Source: JALCOL01 sp022649665 (GTDB taxonomy: Bacteria > Bacillota > Bacilli > Lactobacillales > Enterococcaceae). Taken from it: 64,000 nucleotides of DNA. The DNA lies in the NCBI GenBank assembly GCA_030372335.1, contig JAUDCW010000004.1; one strand, 5' to 3'. The notes beneath the pieces are model-generated. The model was not told the origin of the DNA. It ran no database searches and worked only from the letters and a program-made list of their open reading frames with translations. Position 1 is the first letter of the stretch. Each line of letters opens with the position of its first letter. Positions 44,143-52,288 of this stretch are shown here, piece after piece. The position numbers and the translations under genes are program-made.

Positions 44143-44925
44143 TTAAAATCCTAAGCCAAATTTGAAAACGCCCAGCTTAACGAAAAAAATCGCCATTGCA
44201 CTCAGCACAACCAAAGAAATCAAAACGGCCTGCGTGTCGTAGTGCGTCATTTGGACTGTTTTATAATACGTTTTCGCCTCTTTCAAGCCGAAGGAGCGTG
44301 CTTCCATCGCGATCGAAACGCGTTCGCCGGTCCGGATCGCTTGGATCATCAGCGGGAACAGATAGATCGGCAGCTGGACAACTGAGCGCAGCCATTTGAA
44401 AGACTGCTTCATTCCCCGCACTTCATGTGCCAAACGGATTTTTTGAAACTCGCTTTGGAAGGTCGGCACAAAACGGTAAGCAGTCAAAAATGCGTATCCA
44501 GCCGGGACCGGCACTTTCCAATATTTGATCAAATTCAAAACAAAGATCACCGGATCCGTCGTTTTACTGAACAAATATCCGGCATAAGCAAATCCCAGCA
44601 TCCGGAGCGCGAGCGAAGCGGCTTGTTCGATCTCATAAGTGTAAAGGCCGAATGCCCCGATCTGAAAATCGCCGCCGTCTTTGACACTTTTGCTCAGCAA
44701 GATAAAGATACACAGACACAGCGCACCGATCACCGCGACTTTCATCGCACGCCAAAAATCTAACAGCGTGATCTTCGAAAAGTAACCGCTGATGATCAGC
44801 ACCAGCAAAACTGCGGACGGAAAATAAATGTCTTGGCTGCACGTCACAAAAACCGCTAAGATCCCCATGATGATCAACTTGCTCAATGGATTCATTTTAT
44901 ATAGACAATCGCGCAATCGCTTCAT
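44143..44925 (-). CDS. ykoC: ECF transporter transmembrane subunit (EcfT/YkoC type)
   Basis: 260 residues with five to six hydrophobic helices, and the two EcfT coupling signatures: EVRGMKQSF-type A-R-G (ahEVRGMK) and the second SIAMEARSFG (A-R-x). It links the ATPase to the substrate-binding YkoE subunit. The frame starts 29 bases inside the ATPase gene; a later ATG (44895, MNPLSKLIIMG) would avoid the overlap but has no visible ribosome site. Part of ykoE-ykoD-ykoC-DUF169. Confidence 0.9.
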   Translation of the reverse strand: MKRLRDCLYKMNPLSKLIIMGILAVFVTCSQDIYFPSAVLLVLIISGYFSKITLLDFWRAMKVAVIGALCLCIFILLSKSVKDGGDFQIGAFGLYTYEIEQAASLALRMLGFAYAGYLFSKTTDPVIFVLNLIKYWKVPVPAGYAFLTAYRFVPTFQSEFQKIRLAHEVRGMKQSFKWLRSVVQLPIYLFPLMIQAIRTGERVSIAMEARSFGLKEAKTYYKTVQMTHYDTQAVLISLVVLSAMAIFFVKLGVFKFGLGF

Positions 44926-46564
44926 CTCCGCTTCTGATCGGCGCTTGGACCCCGAGTTCTCGGCTCATTCGAAACCAGAACGGTGGGTGCAAATGCCCCG
45001 CACTGCACAAGGCGCTATTCTCAAAAAAAGACTGCGTATCGCCGAAATAACGGCATTCACCCGCGACCAAGAGCAGCACTTTATTGCAATACTGATAGAC
45101 CAGATCCATATCGTGGGTGATCATCAAAAGTGTTGTGCCGGCTTTATTCAGACTTTCCATTTTATTCATCAGTTCATCGCGGGTATTGCGGTCTTGGCCG
45201 TACGTCGGCTCATCCAGCAAGATCACGTCTTTATGGTCGATCAATACTGCGGCGACGCTTAAACGGCGCTTCTCTCCTTGGCTTAACGAGAATGGGTTCA
45301 GCGCGCGCTTATCCAAAAGATCATTTTTCTGCAGACTTTCTTCGATCCGCGCCTTTTTTTCGCCAGCGGTCAGCTTTTTATTCTTCAAACTGAAAGCCAG
45401 CTCATCTTCCACCGAATGCGTCACAAACTGCCATTCGGGATTTTGAAAGACAAAGCCCGCTTGTTCCCACTTTTTGTACTTTAATTTTTTTATATCTTTG
45501 CCGAATAGACGGCTCGTTCCCGAGGCACCTTTCACGACTTGCATGATCCCGCCGAACAGCGTTGTTTTCCCTGCCCCGTTCGGCCCGACGATCGCTACAA
45601 AATCGCCTTTTTGGACCGTCAAATCGATGTTCTTTACGATTTTTTGATGTGCAGCTTCAACCGCTAAATCCTTGGTTTCAATGATCGTTTCGCGCGATGA
45701 GCATTGCGATCGTTTCCCACTTTTCAGCGGCCGCTTTTTCAAATACTGCGCCGCTTCGCTGAAGGTTGAAAACATTTCGGCCGGGCGCTGCTGCAGCTCT
45801 TTATAAAACTGCAAACTCGGCGGCAGATAGATCCCCGAATCTCCCTGGTCGATGATGTAGCGCAAGCCGGTTGCGACCGGCCCGCTGTAGACCAGCTGCC
45901 CGCTTTTATTCAGCACGAGCAAATGATCGATCTTCTCAGTAAGATCCTCTAATTTATGTTCTACGATCAAAATCGTTTTTCGTTCTTTTTCTTTCAGCAT
46001 TTGAATGATCTCAAAAACATCCTGCGTCGCTTGCGGATCTAAATTAGCGGTCGGCTCATCAAAAATGACCATCGCCGGATCGCAAGCGATCACGGCTGCA
46101 ATCGCGACTTTCTGCTTTTCGCCGCCAGAGAGGCACTGGAGCGGCTTTGCTTTTAACTCGGTAATGTCCAAAAGCCGCAAAACGTCATTGATTTTTTGTG
46201 CGATCGCTGAAGGGGCGACATTCAAATTTTCCAAACCGAAAGCGATCTCGTCTTCCACGGTATATGTACAAAACTGCGATTCCGGATTTTGAAAAACTAT
46301 GCCGATTTTCGTCGACATTTCGGTCAAAGGCAGTCCTGATAGACTTTCGGTTCCATGGGCAAACTGACCCGAAAGCATTCCCGGAAAATATTCCGGGATG
46401 ATATTCATCAAAATCGAAATCAGCGTGCTTTTGCCCGAACCCGAAGGCCCTAAAAGAAGCGAGATCTCTCCTTCCGGCAGGACCGTTGAGATATCTGAAA
46501 GAACAGGCTTCTCATGACCTTTATAGCAAAAGTTCAGCTGATCAAGGGTATAATTACTTGTCAT
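44897..46564 (-). CDS. ykoD: ECF transporter double ATPase (YkoD type)
   Basis: 555 residues containing two ABC ATPase domains in one chain. First domain: Walker A GPSGSGKST (39-47), signature LSGGEKQKV, Walker B VIFDEPTANLD. Second: Walker A GPNGAGKTT (about 326-334), signature LSQGEKRRL, Walker B VILLDEPTYGQD. This equals a fused EcfA-EcfA' pair, as in B. subtilis YkoD, and energises a dedicated ECF importer. It starts 11 bases inside the ykoE end. Confidence 0.93.
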   Translation of the reverse strand: MTSNYTLDQLNFCYKGHEKPVLSDISTVLPEGEISLLLGPSGSGKSTLISILMNIIPEYFPGMLSGQFAHGTESLSGLPLTEMSTKIGIVFQNPESQFCTYTVEDEIAFGLENLNVAPSAIAQKINDVLRLLDITELKAKPLQCLSGGEKQKVAIAAVIACDPAMVIFDEPTANLDPQATQDVFEIIQMLKEKERKTILIVEHKLEDLTEKIDHLLVLNKSGQLVYSGPVATGLRYIIDQGDSGIYLPPSLQFYKELQQRPAEMFSTFSEAAQYLKKRPLKSGKRSQCSSRETIIETKDLAVEAAHQKIVKNIDLTVQKGDFVAIVGPNGAGKTTLFGGIMQVVKGASGTSRLFGKDIKKLKYKKWEQAGFVFQNPEWQFVTHSVEDELAFSLKNKKLTAGEKKARIEESLQKNDLLDKRALNPFSLSQGEKRRLSVAAVLIDHKDVILLDEPTYGQDRNTRDELMNKMESLNKAGTTLLMITHDMDLVYQYCNKVLLLVAGECRYFGDTQSFFENSALCSAGHLHPPFWFRMSRELGVQAPIRSGDEAIARLSI

Positions 46565-47111
46565 ATTGCACTAACCCGACTTTATTCAAACTTTTGCCGA
46601 TGACTTTGCATAACAGGTAGCCGATGATCGCGGTACTCAAGTAGCGCACTAAAATCGTTTCTATTGTAATAGATAACGATAATTGTGATAAACCGAAGAC
46701 AAAGTAATCACGGACATACACGAACGCCGTCATAAAAATCGCCGCAATAAAAAAATCAGCAAGCGAGTAGCGGCGGTATTTTCCGATCACAAAGCCCGCC
46801 TCTGCGCCAAGTCCTTGCAGCAACCCAGCAACTAAAATATTGACCCCATACGGACTGCCGCCCAGCATATTGATCACACTTGCAAACAAACTGCCGGCAA
46901 GCGCAGCCCCCGGTTTTCTGATCAGATACAGCGGCAACAATGCCGAAAGCGTATAGACGCCGTAAGTGATCCCTAAAAATACCGGTCCCAAAAGATTGCT
47001 CAGCGGAGTATATAAGCTATCCAAAAAAATAAAGATGACCCCTAAAACAGCTGCGACCATTGCGATCAAGACCCAATCACGTGTTTTGTATTTTTTCATT
47101 TGCTCATTCAT
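46554..47111 (-). CDS. ykoE: ECF transporter substrate-binding subunit, YkoE family
   Basis: 185-residue integral membrane S component with five to six hydrophobic helices. The YkoE signature is clear: YGVYTLSALLPLYLIRKPGA and NILVAGLLQGLGAEAGFVIG. YkoE proteins belong to transporters linked to thiamine precursors (hydroxymethylpyrimidine) in B. subtilis, where a THI box controls them; no THI box is seen here, so the substrate is open. Upstream is a promoter at 47207-47234. First gene of the four-gene operon. Confidence 0.88.
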   Translation of the reverse strand: MNEQMKKYKTRDWVLIAMVAAVLGVIFIFLDSLYTPLSNLLGPVFLGITYGVYTLSALLPLYLIRKPGAALAGSLFASVINMLGGSPYGVNILVAGLLQGLGAEAGFVIGKYRRYSLADFFIAAIFMTAFVYVRDYFVFGLSQLSLSITIETILVRYLSTAIIGYLLCKVIGKSLNKVGLVQYDK

Positions 47112-47206
47112 GTCTTCTCACCCTTTATCTTGATTTTCGATAAAATAGACAATTGATTTTTTTATTCAAGCTGCTTTTGCACGATCGCCTAAATTCTCTT
47201 GCACTT

Positions 47207-47234
47207 AGTATAACCCCTTATATTTTTTTGTACA
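47207..47234 (-). promoter_or_regulatory. Promoter of ykoEDC-DUF169
   Basis: Minus strand TGTACA, 16 bases, TATACT. The leader of about 90 bases to the ykoE start shows no CTGAGA THI-box core and no strong terminator. Confidence 0.6.
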
Positions 47235-47329
47235 CCTGTTTTAAGGTAAAATTAAAGCAAAAATGAGTAAAATTCTCATCTCTTTTTCTCTGGATCCATC
47301 TTCCGCCTTGCACTCGCGCGGCACAAAAA

Positions 47330-47432
47330 ACGGGCCTGTGACATCAGTGATGCCACAGGTCCTATTTCCGAATAAACGGCGTTCCAAAAGCAGCTCCTTC
47401 TCAAAACTGAGCACTTTTGTTGCTTCGCTGGT
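47330..47432 (+). repeat. Shortened copy C of the intergenic repeat
   Basis: About 100 bp: a terminal hairpin, then TCCGAATAAACGGCGTTCC AAAAGCAGCT, as in copy B, then a jump past the central 60-bp hairpin to GAGCACTTTTGTTGCTTCGCTGG, matching the far end of copy B. It occupies much of the 320-base gap between ykoE and copA; the rest holds the ykoE promoter and nothing else recognisable. Confidence 0.7.
47332..47363 (-). terminator. Terminator of copYZA
   Basis: On the minus strand AGGaCCTGTGgCATCA pairs with TGATGtCACAGGcCC, followed by GTTTTTTG. It is the hairpin end of repeat copy C, about 70 bases after copA. Confidence 0.8.
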
Positions 47433-49636
47433 TATTGGATCTTTGTCAATTTCTTGCGGTTCAAACTGAGCGAGTTGAGCAGTACCGATACGGAGCTGAA
47501 GGCCATTGCGCCGCCGGCAACGATCGGATTCAAAAAGCCGAGCGCAGCGAACGGAATGCCGATCGTATTGTAGATGAAGGCCCAGAACAAGTTTTGTTTG
47601 ATCTTGCGCAGCGTACTTTGCGATAAATCGATCGTATTCGCAACACTATTCAAGTCTCCATTCATCAAAGTAATATCAGCCGTTTCCATCGCGATATCCG
47701 TCCCGGTCCCCATTGCGATCCCGATGTCAGCAGTTGCCAAGGCGGGTGCGTCATTGATCCCGTCACCGACCATTGCGACTTTCAAGCCTTTTTCCTGCAA
47801 GGCGATGACCTTCGCTGCTTTGTCTTCCGGCAAGACTTCAGATTTAACATTTTCCGCGGGGATCCCGCATTCGCGGCCGATCGCTTCAGCGGTCCGTTTG
47901 TTGTCGCCAGTCAAAAGATAGACAGCGATACCTTTTTCTTTCAAACGGCGGATGCTTTCTTTCGCATTTTCTTTGATCTGATCGGCAACAGCGATGATCC
48001 CGAGCACTTTTTTACCGCTCGCGATCCACATCACCGTCTTGCCCTGCATTTCAAGTTCATGTACTTTTTCTTCATAAGCGGAAGTATCTGCACCGTTTTG
48101 CTTCATCAGCCGCAAATTACCGATTGCATAACGACTGCCGTCTGCCTCGCCCTCTACACCTGCACCAGGCAGCGCTTTGAAATTCGTGATCGCGAGCGTC
48201 TTCGCTGATTGCTCTTCGCCGAAACGCACGATCGCCTGAGCAAGCGGATGTTCAGAAGACTTTTCCATGCTGGTCGTCAAATCCAAAAGTGCCGCTTCTG
48301 AAAGCTCCGCAACTGCTAAATAATCAGTTACTTCCGGTTTGCCTTTGGTGATCGTTCCGGTTTTGTCAAAAACGATCGCTTCCAAATGAGCCGCGGTTTC
48401 AAGCGATTCGCCGCCTTTGATCAAGATCCCGTATTTCGCGCCGAGACCAGTGCCGACCATGATCGCGGTCGGAGTTGCGAGTCCTAACGCGCATGGACAG
48501 GCGATCACGAGAACAGAAACAGCATGAACGATCGCCATTTGCCAGTCTTGGGTCACAATGCCGGTCGCAAGGAACGTCAAGAGCGCCAGTCCTAACACAG
48601 TCGGGACAAAGATCGCTGAGATCCGGTCCGCGATCTTTTGGATCGGTGCTTTTGAACCTTGAGCGTCTTCGACCATTCGAATGATCTGCGCTAAAACTGT
48701 TTCATTTCCGACTTTATTCGCCCGGATGATCAAGCGGCCGTTCGTGTTGACCGTTCCGCCGTAAACATTATCGCCGGTCTTTTTCTCTTTTGGCAGACTT
48801 TCACCGGTCAGCATGCTTTCATCGATCCCGCTGAAGCCGTCCATAATGATCCCATCGACCGGAACTTGCTGGCCTGGTTTGACGAGCAGCTCATTATCGA
48901 GCTGGACTTCTTCGATCGGGATCTCTCGCGCTTCGCCGCCTTTCCACAGCAGCGCCGTCTTCGCTTGAAGTTTCATCAATTTTTTGATCGCATCGCCTGT
49001 TCGATTTTTTGCCCGATGCTCCAAATATTTTCCTAAAAGGATCAAAGTGATGATCATCGCGGAAGATTCAAAATACAAATCATGGGTTCCCGCGATAAAG
49101 CCATTATAAATACTCAGCAAATAAGCAGCACTAGTTCCCATCGCAACTAAAACATCCATATTCGGCGCTTTCGTCTTCAATGCGTGGTACGCGCCGCGGT
49201 AAAACCTAGCACCGATCCAAAACTGCACCGGCGTCGCTAAAAGGAACTGGACAAGCGGCAAGTGGATGAACTGGACAACGGGTCCATCGAAACCTAGCAT
49301 CATCGCGATCATCCCGAGGATCATCGGCGATGTCAAAACGGCGGCAATGATCAGCTGGTTTTTCATTTTCGCGGTGCGTGTCCGTTCATCTTGCTGGATC
49401 TTTTGCCGGTGTGCATCATCATACAAAATCGCACCATAGCCGATATCTTCGACACTGTGGATCAAATGATCGGTCGAGGTCGCTTGCGGCTCATACGAAA
49501 CGGTCGCCTTTTCAGTCGCCAAGTTGACCGTCGCCTTTTTTACTCCTTTTTGCTGACTCAACTCTTTTTCCACCCGCGCCGAACAGTTGGCACAAGTCAT
49601 TCCGGTGATAACGAAAGTTTCTGTTTTTTCATTCAT
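47432..49636 (-). CDS. copA: Copper-exporting P1B-type ATPase CopA
   Basis: 734-residue membrane pump. One N-terminal heavy-metal domain with GMTCANCSARVE, membrane metal site CPC in VIACPCALGLATP (about residue 379), phosphorylation site DKTGTITKG (about 422), the HP motif SSEHPLAQAI and GDGINDAPALATADIGIAMG (about 622). The ligand set is that of Cu(I) ATPases. It overlaps copZ by 4 bases (ATGA). Export direction is inferred from its operon with CopY and CopZ; in E. hirae naming has differed. Confidence 0.95.
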   Translation of the reverse strand: MNEKTETFVITGMTCANCSARVEKELSQQKGVKKATVNLATEKATVSYEPQATSTDHLIHSVEDIGYGAILYDDAHRQKIQQDERTRTAKMKNQLIIAAVLTSPMILGMIAMMLGFDGPVVQFIHLPLVQFLLATPVQFWIGARFYRGAYHALKTKAPNMDVLVAMGTSAAYLLSIYNGFIAGTHDLYFESSAMIITLILLGKYLEHRAKNRTGDAIKKLMKLQAKTALLWKGGEAREIPIEEVQLDNELLVKPGQQVPVDGIIMDGFSGIDESMLTGESLPKEKKTGDNVYGGTVNTNGRLIIRANKVGNETVLAQIIRMVEDAQGSKAPIQKIADRISAIFVPTVLGLALLTFLATGIVTQDWQMAIVHAVSVLVIACPCALGLATPTAIMVGTGLGAKYGILIKGGESLETAAHLEAIVFDKTGTITKGKPEVTDYLAVAELSEAALLDLTTSMEKSSEHPLAQAIVRFGEEQSAKTLAITNFKALPGAGVEGEADGSRYAIGNLRLMKQNGADTSAYEEKVHELEMQGKTVMWIASGKKVLGIIAVADQIKENAKESIRRLKEKGIAVYLLTGDNKRTAEAIGRECGIPAENVKSEVLPEDKAAKVIALQEKGLKVAMVGDGINDAPALATADIGIAMGTGTDIAMETADITLMNGDLNSVANTIDLSQSTLRKIKQNLFWAFIYNTIGIPFAALGFLNPIVAGGAMAFSSVSVLLNSLSLNRKKLTKIQ

Positions 49637-49845
49637 TGCGCAGCACTCGCCGGATAGCCGGCATCCGTGATCGCTTTTTCAATCTCCGCCGGAGTGATGA
49701 CTGCTTCATCGAATTTGATTTTGCCTTCGCCCTTTTTCAGATTGACTTTGACTTTTTCGACCCCATTCAAATTTTTAGCTGCCTCTTCAACATGTGCCAC
49801 ACAGTGATTGCAATGCATACCTTCGACTTTAAATGTTTGTTTCAT
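49633..49845 (-). CDS. copZ: Copper chaperone CopZ
   Basis: 70-residue ferredoxin-like HMA protein with the Cu(I) site GMHCNHC near the N-terminus. It delivers Cu(I) to CopY and CopA. AGGAGG lies 8 bases before the ATG; located between copY and copA as in enterococcal cop operons. Confidence 0.96.
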   Translation of the reverse strand: MKQTFKVEGMHCNHCVAHVEEAAKNLNGVEKVKVNLKKGEGKIKFDEAVITPAEIEKAITDAGYPASAAQ

Positions 49846-49875
49846 AATGAAATTCCTCCTATTATATTCATAAAT

Positions 49876-50325
49876 TTATGCTTTTGACGCGTGGCAGTGA
49901 TCGTTGCATTCGCATTGTCCTGGAATACAATCACATGCCACTTCATCGACCGCTGTTTTTTCTTTTTCTTGAAGAACTTGCTCGAGAAGCGCGACATCCT
50001 CTTTGCTGAGGACGGCCCGTTCAATAATGTCCGCAAGCGCGTGCCCCATCTTGCGTGCGCAGATATGCGCAAATAAGGTTTCTGTTGCACTTTTGACTGT
50101 CTCTTTTTCTGAAACGAGCGGATGGTAAATGAAACACTTGCCGTCCCGCGTCGTTGAGAGCATCCCTTTTTTGACTAACCGACCCAACAAGGTTTTGACC
50201 GTTGCGTCTTTCCAGTGCATCTCATCAGCGAGCGCATCGATCACTTTTTGTGCGGTGACGTCTCCTTGGGTCCAAATGACTCGCATGATCTCCCATTCGG
50301 AATCAGAGACTTTGACTTCCGCCAT
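49876..50325 (-). CDS. copY: Copper-responsive repressor CopY
   Basis: 149-residue BlaI/MecI-type winged-helix repressor (SDSEWEIMRVIW, KDATVKTLLGRLVKKG). The C-terminal tail has CDCIPGQCEC, exactly the C-x-C-x4-C-x-C hook that holds Zn for DNA binding and Cu for release, plus an extra NDHCH. I start at ATG 50325 (MAEVKVSDSEW), with AAAGGAG upstream; an ATG 8 codons earlier lacks a site. Two cop boxes lie just upstream, so it represses its own operon. Confidence 0.95.
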   Translation of the reverse strand: MAEVKVSDSEWEIMRVIWTQGDVTAQKVIDALADEMHWKDATVKTLLGRLVKKGMLSTTRDGKCFIYHPLVSEKETVKSATETLFAHICARKMGHALADIIERAVLSKEDVALLEQVLQEKEKTAVDEVACDCIPGQCECNDHCHASKA

Positions 50326-50350
50326 ATCTCGCCCCACTCCTTTCAACATT

Positions 50351-50360
50351 TACGTTTGTA
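50351..50360. promoter_or_regulatory. Cop box 1 (CopY operator)
   Basis: TACGTTTGTA, one mismatch from the CopY consensus TACANNTGTA, 26 bases before copY. Confidence 0.75.
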
Positions 50361-50380
50361 AATTCTCTACACTATTAATT

Positions 50381-50390
50381 TACAACTGTA
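50381..50390. promoter_or_regulatory. Cop box 2 (CopY operator)
   Basis: TACAACTGTA, a perfect TACANNTGTA match, centred exactly 30 bp from box 1; it overlaps the presumed -35 (TTTACA on the minus strand). Confidence 0.85.
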
Positions 50391-50438
50391 AACAATAATT
50401 GTCAACAAAAAAATCCAAAAAAAATAAACTTCAGCAAA

Positions 50439-50468
50439 AGAGGTTGTGGGAAAGCATCCACAGCCTCT
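50439..50468 (-). terminator. Terminator of the 2-hydroxyacid dehydrogenase
   Basis: AGAGGCTGTGG and CCACAACCTCT (minus strand) pair with one G-T step, followed by TTTT. The stem resembles the hairpin end of the intergenic repeat family. Confidence 0.75.
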
Positions 50469-50483
50469 TCAGCAAAAGCTTTT

Positions 50484-51425
50484 TTATGAAAGATGATTGA
50501 CCGGCCACAACGGCTTTTCGCCAGACAAGACGCGGTCGACTTCTTTGGCTGCATCAAGCGCCATATTGTCCATCGCTTCGACCGAATTAGCAGCGATATG
50601 CGGCGTCAAGAAAACGTTGTCCAGTTGGAACAGCGGATCATCTTTAGGCAGCGGTTCATGCGCATATACATCCAGCGCCGCGCCTTTGATTTCTTTATTC
50701 TTCAGCGCTTCGACCATTTCTTTCTCATTGACTAGTGCCCCGCGCGCAGCGTTGATAAAATAGGCACTGGATTTCATCAGATGAAATTGTTTTGCACCGA
50801 AGGATTGGCGTGTCTGATCATTTTCCGGCAAATGGAGCGTCACGAAATCCGAACGCTCGAGAAGTTCACCTTCCGTCACTTTTTTACCGATCGCCGGCTT
50901 TTCGACAAATGGATCATACACCAAGATCTCCATATCGAACGCTTGCAGCTTTTTGGCGAGATCTGAACCGATCTTGCCGTAGCCGATGATCCCGACAGTC
51001 TTTCCTGCCAGATCATGCCCGAAGATCCCGATTGGATCATAGGCATCTTTTTGACGCATCTCATTTGAATAAAAAACGAGCCGTTTAGCCAAGATCAGCA
51101 TAAAGCCGATCACGGTCTCAGCGACCGCTTCATAATTGGCGAGCGGCGTATTGGTGACCCAAACTTGATGTTGAGCGGCGGCCGCCAAATCGATATTATT
51201 ATAGCCGACGCCGTGGCGGGCAATGATCTTGAGATTCGGCAGCTGGTCAATGATCTTGGCATCGATCACCGGCAGCCGCACGATCATTCCAGAAGCGTCT
51301 TTTGCTTCTTTGATGGTCGTTTCGCTGGTCGGGTCCGTTCCCATTTTTACTTCATACCCGTGCTGAACTAAAAAGTCTTTGCCGACTTGGGCGATGTCAT
51401 CGGGTAAATACACGATCTTTTTCAT
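50484..51425 (-). CDS. D-2-hydroxyacid dehydrogenase (phosphoglycerate dehydrogenase-like)
   Basis: 313-residue NAD-dependent dehydrogenase. Nucleotide loop GIIGYGKIGSDLAKKL, catalytic Arg and Glu regions ARHGVGYNNID and DVYAHEPLP, and catalytic His in TPHIAANS. It resembles the SerA-like/glyoxylate-type family; the substrate cannot be told. No regulatory ACT domain is present. AGGAGG 6 bases before ATG 51425. Monocistronic. Confidence 0.88.
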   Translation of the reverse strand: MKKIVYLPDDIAQVGKDFLVQHGYEVKMGTDPTSETTIKEAKDASGMIVRLPVIDAKIIDQLPNLKIIARHGVGYNNIDLAAAAQHQVWVTNTPLANYEAVAETVIGFMLILAKRLVFYSNEMRQKDAYDPIGIFGHDLAGKTVGIIGYGKIGSDLAKKLQAFDMEILVYDPFVEKPAIGKKVTEGELLERSDFVTLHLPENDQTRQSFGAKQFHLMKSSAYFINAARGALVNEKEMVEALKNKEIKGAALDVYAHEPLPKDDPLFQLDNVFLTPHIAANSVEAMDNMALDAAKEVDRVLSGEKPLWPVNHLS

Positions 51426-51454
51426 TGAAAGCCTCCTATTTATAAGTAGAAAAG

Positions 51455-51555
51455 AAAGGGGCCGAGACGTAAGTTCTTGTCGCGGCCTCCTTATCCGAAT
51501 ATGCGATGTAAAAGCATTTTTTTCGAAGCTGAATGCTTTTGTTACCGCTGCACTC
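51455..51555 (+). repeat. Degenerate shortened copy D of the intergenic repeat
   Basis: About 100 bp: hairpin GGCCGAGAC/GTCGCGGCC, then TTATCCGAATATGCGATG, AAAAGCA, and TTTTTTTCGAAGCTGAATGC TTTTGTTACC, in the same order as copy B but without the central hairpin and with many base changes. It lies between the FMN reductase and the dehydrogenase. Confidence 0.55.
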
Positions 51556-51566
51556 CGGTGGTGAAA

Positions 51567-52112
51567 TTAAAATTTATCCGCGAATTTAACGTAAGCATCC
51601 ACGACTTTTTGATAGCGTTTGACCGCTTCCGGTTTCAAATTGCCTTCTTTATCCAGCGAATCCATGATATTGCTGTAATACGCTTCCGGCTGAGCAAGTG
51701 CCAGCACATTCAGCCAAACGAGTACTTGACGCAAATGATGGTTCGCGCCGAATCCGCCTAAACGGCTTGGAGAAACACTGACGATGAAACCCGGTTTGCC
51801 GTCAAAAGGATTTTTTTCCGCGCGGGAGGCAACATCGAGTGCGTTTTTTAGAGCTGGCGGGATGCTGCGATTGTATTCCGGGGTAAAGAATCCGTAGCCG
51901 TCGCAATCCGCGATATCTTCACGCAGACGTTTCCAAACGCCGGGCAGATCATCGGCGATATCCAGATCTTGATTATAGAATGGCACGTCGTCGATTTCGA
52001 TAAATTTGATTTTGTATCCTTCAGGAAAAAGCGGCTGATAAGCTTCTGCGACTTTTCGGGTAAAGGAGCCGTCACGCAAACTTCCAACTAAAAATCCAAT
52101 CGTTTTTGTCAT
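51567..52112 (-). CDS. NADPH-dependent FMN reductase family protein
   Basis: 181-residue flavodoxin-like protein: VGSLRDGSFTRKVAEAY near the start (the GSLR phosphate loop), FFTPEYNRSIPPALKNALD and VSPSRLGGFGANHHLRQ. These match the azoreductase/chromate-reductase-like FMN_red family. The electron acceptor is unknown. AGGAGG 8 bases before ATG 52112. It is divergent from catalase, which may share a redox role. Confidence 0.9.
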   Translation of the reverse strand: MTKTIGFLVGSLRDGSFTRKVAEAYQPLFPEGYKIKFIEIDDVPFYNQDLDIADDLPGVWKRLREDIADCDGYGFFTPEYNRSIPPALKNALDVASRAEKNPFDGKPGFIVSVSPSRLGGFGANHHLRQVLVWLNVLALAQPEAYYSNIMDSLDKEGNLKPEAVKRYQKVVDAYVKFADKF

Positions 52113-52229
52113 CTTTCATTCCTCCTGATCCTTATTGATTCAATCATAGCGTTCTTTCCAGCCAATGACAATCGAAACGCTTTCTATAGAAGGAGACGAA
52201 ACCGGCGATTCGCGCAGTTAGCATAATGG

Positions 52230-52259
52230 TTGCGTTTCCAAATGCAGAGATGCTACACT
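52230..52259 (+). promoter_or_regulatory. Promoter of katA
   Basis: TTGCGT, 18 bases, TACACT with a TGC extension. Just 29 bases before the catalase ATG; no clear PerR box recognised. Confidence 0.6.
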
Positions 52260-52288
52260 TTTAGTAGCTCTACGAAAGGAGATGCAAC

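Noticed and set aside
47112..47206. TPP riboswitch before ykoE
   Set aside because: The leader has no CTGAGA core or the paired THI-box arms that I can see.
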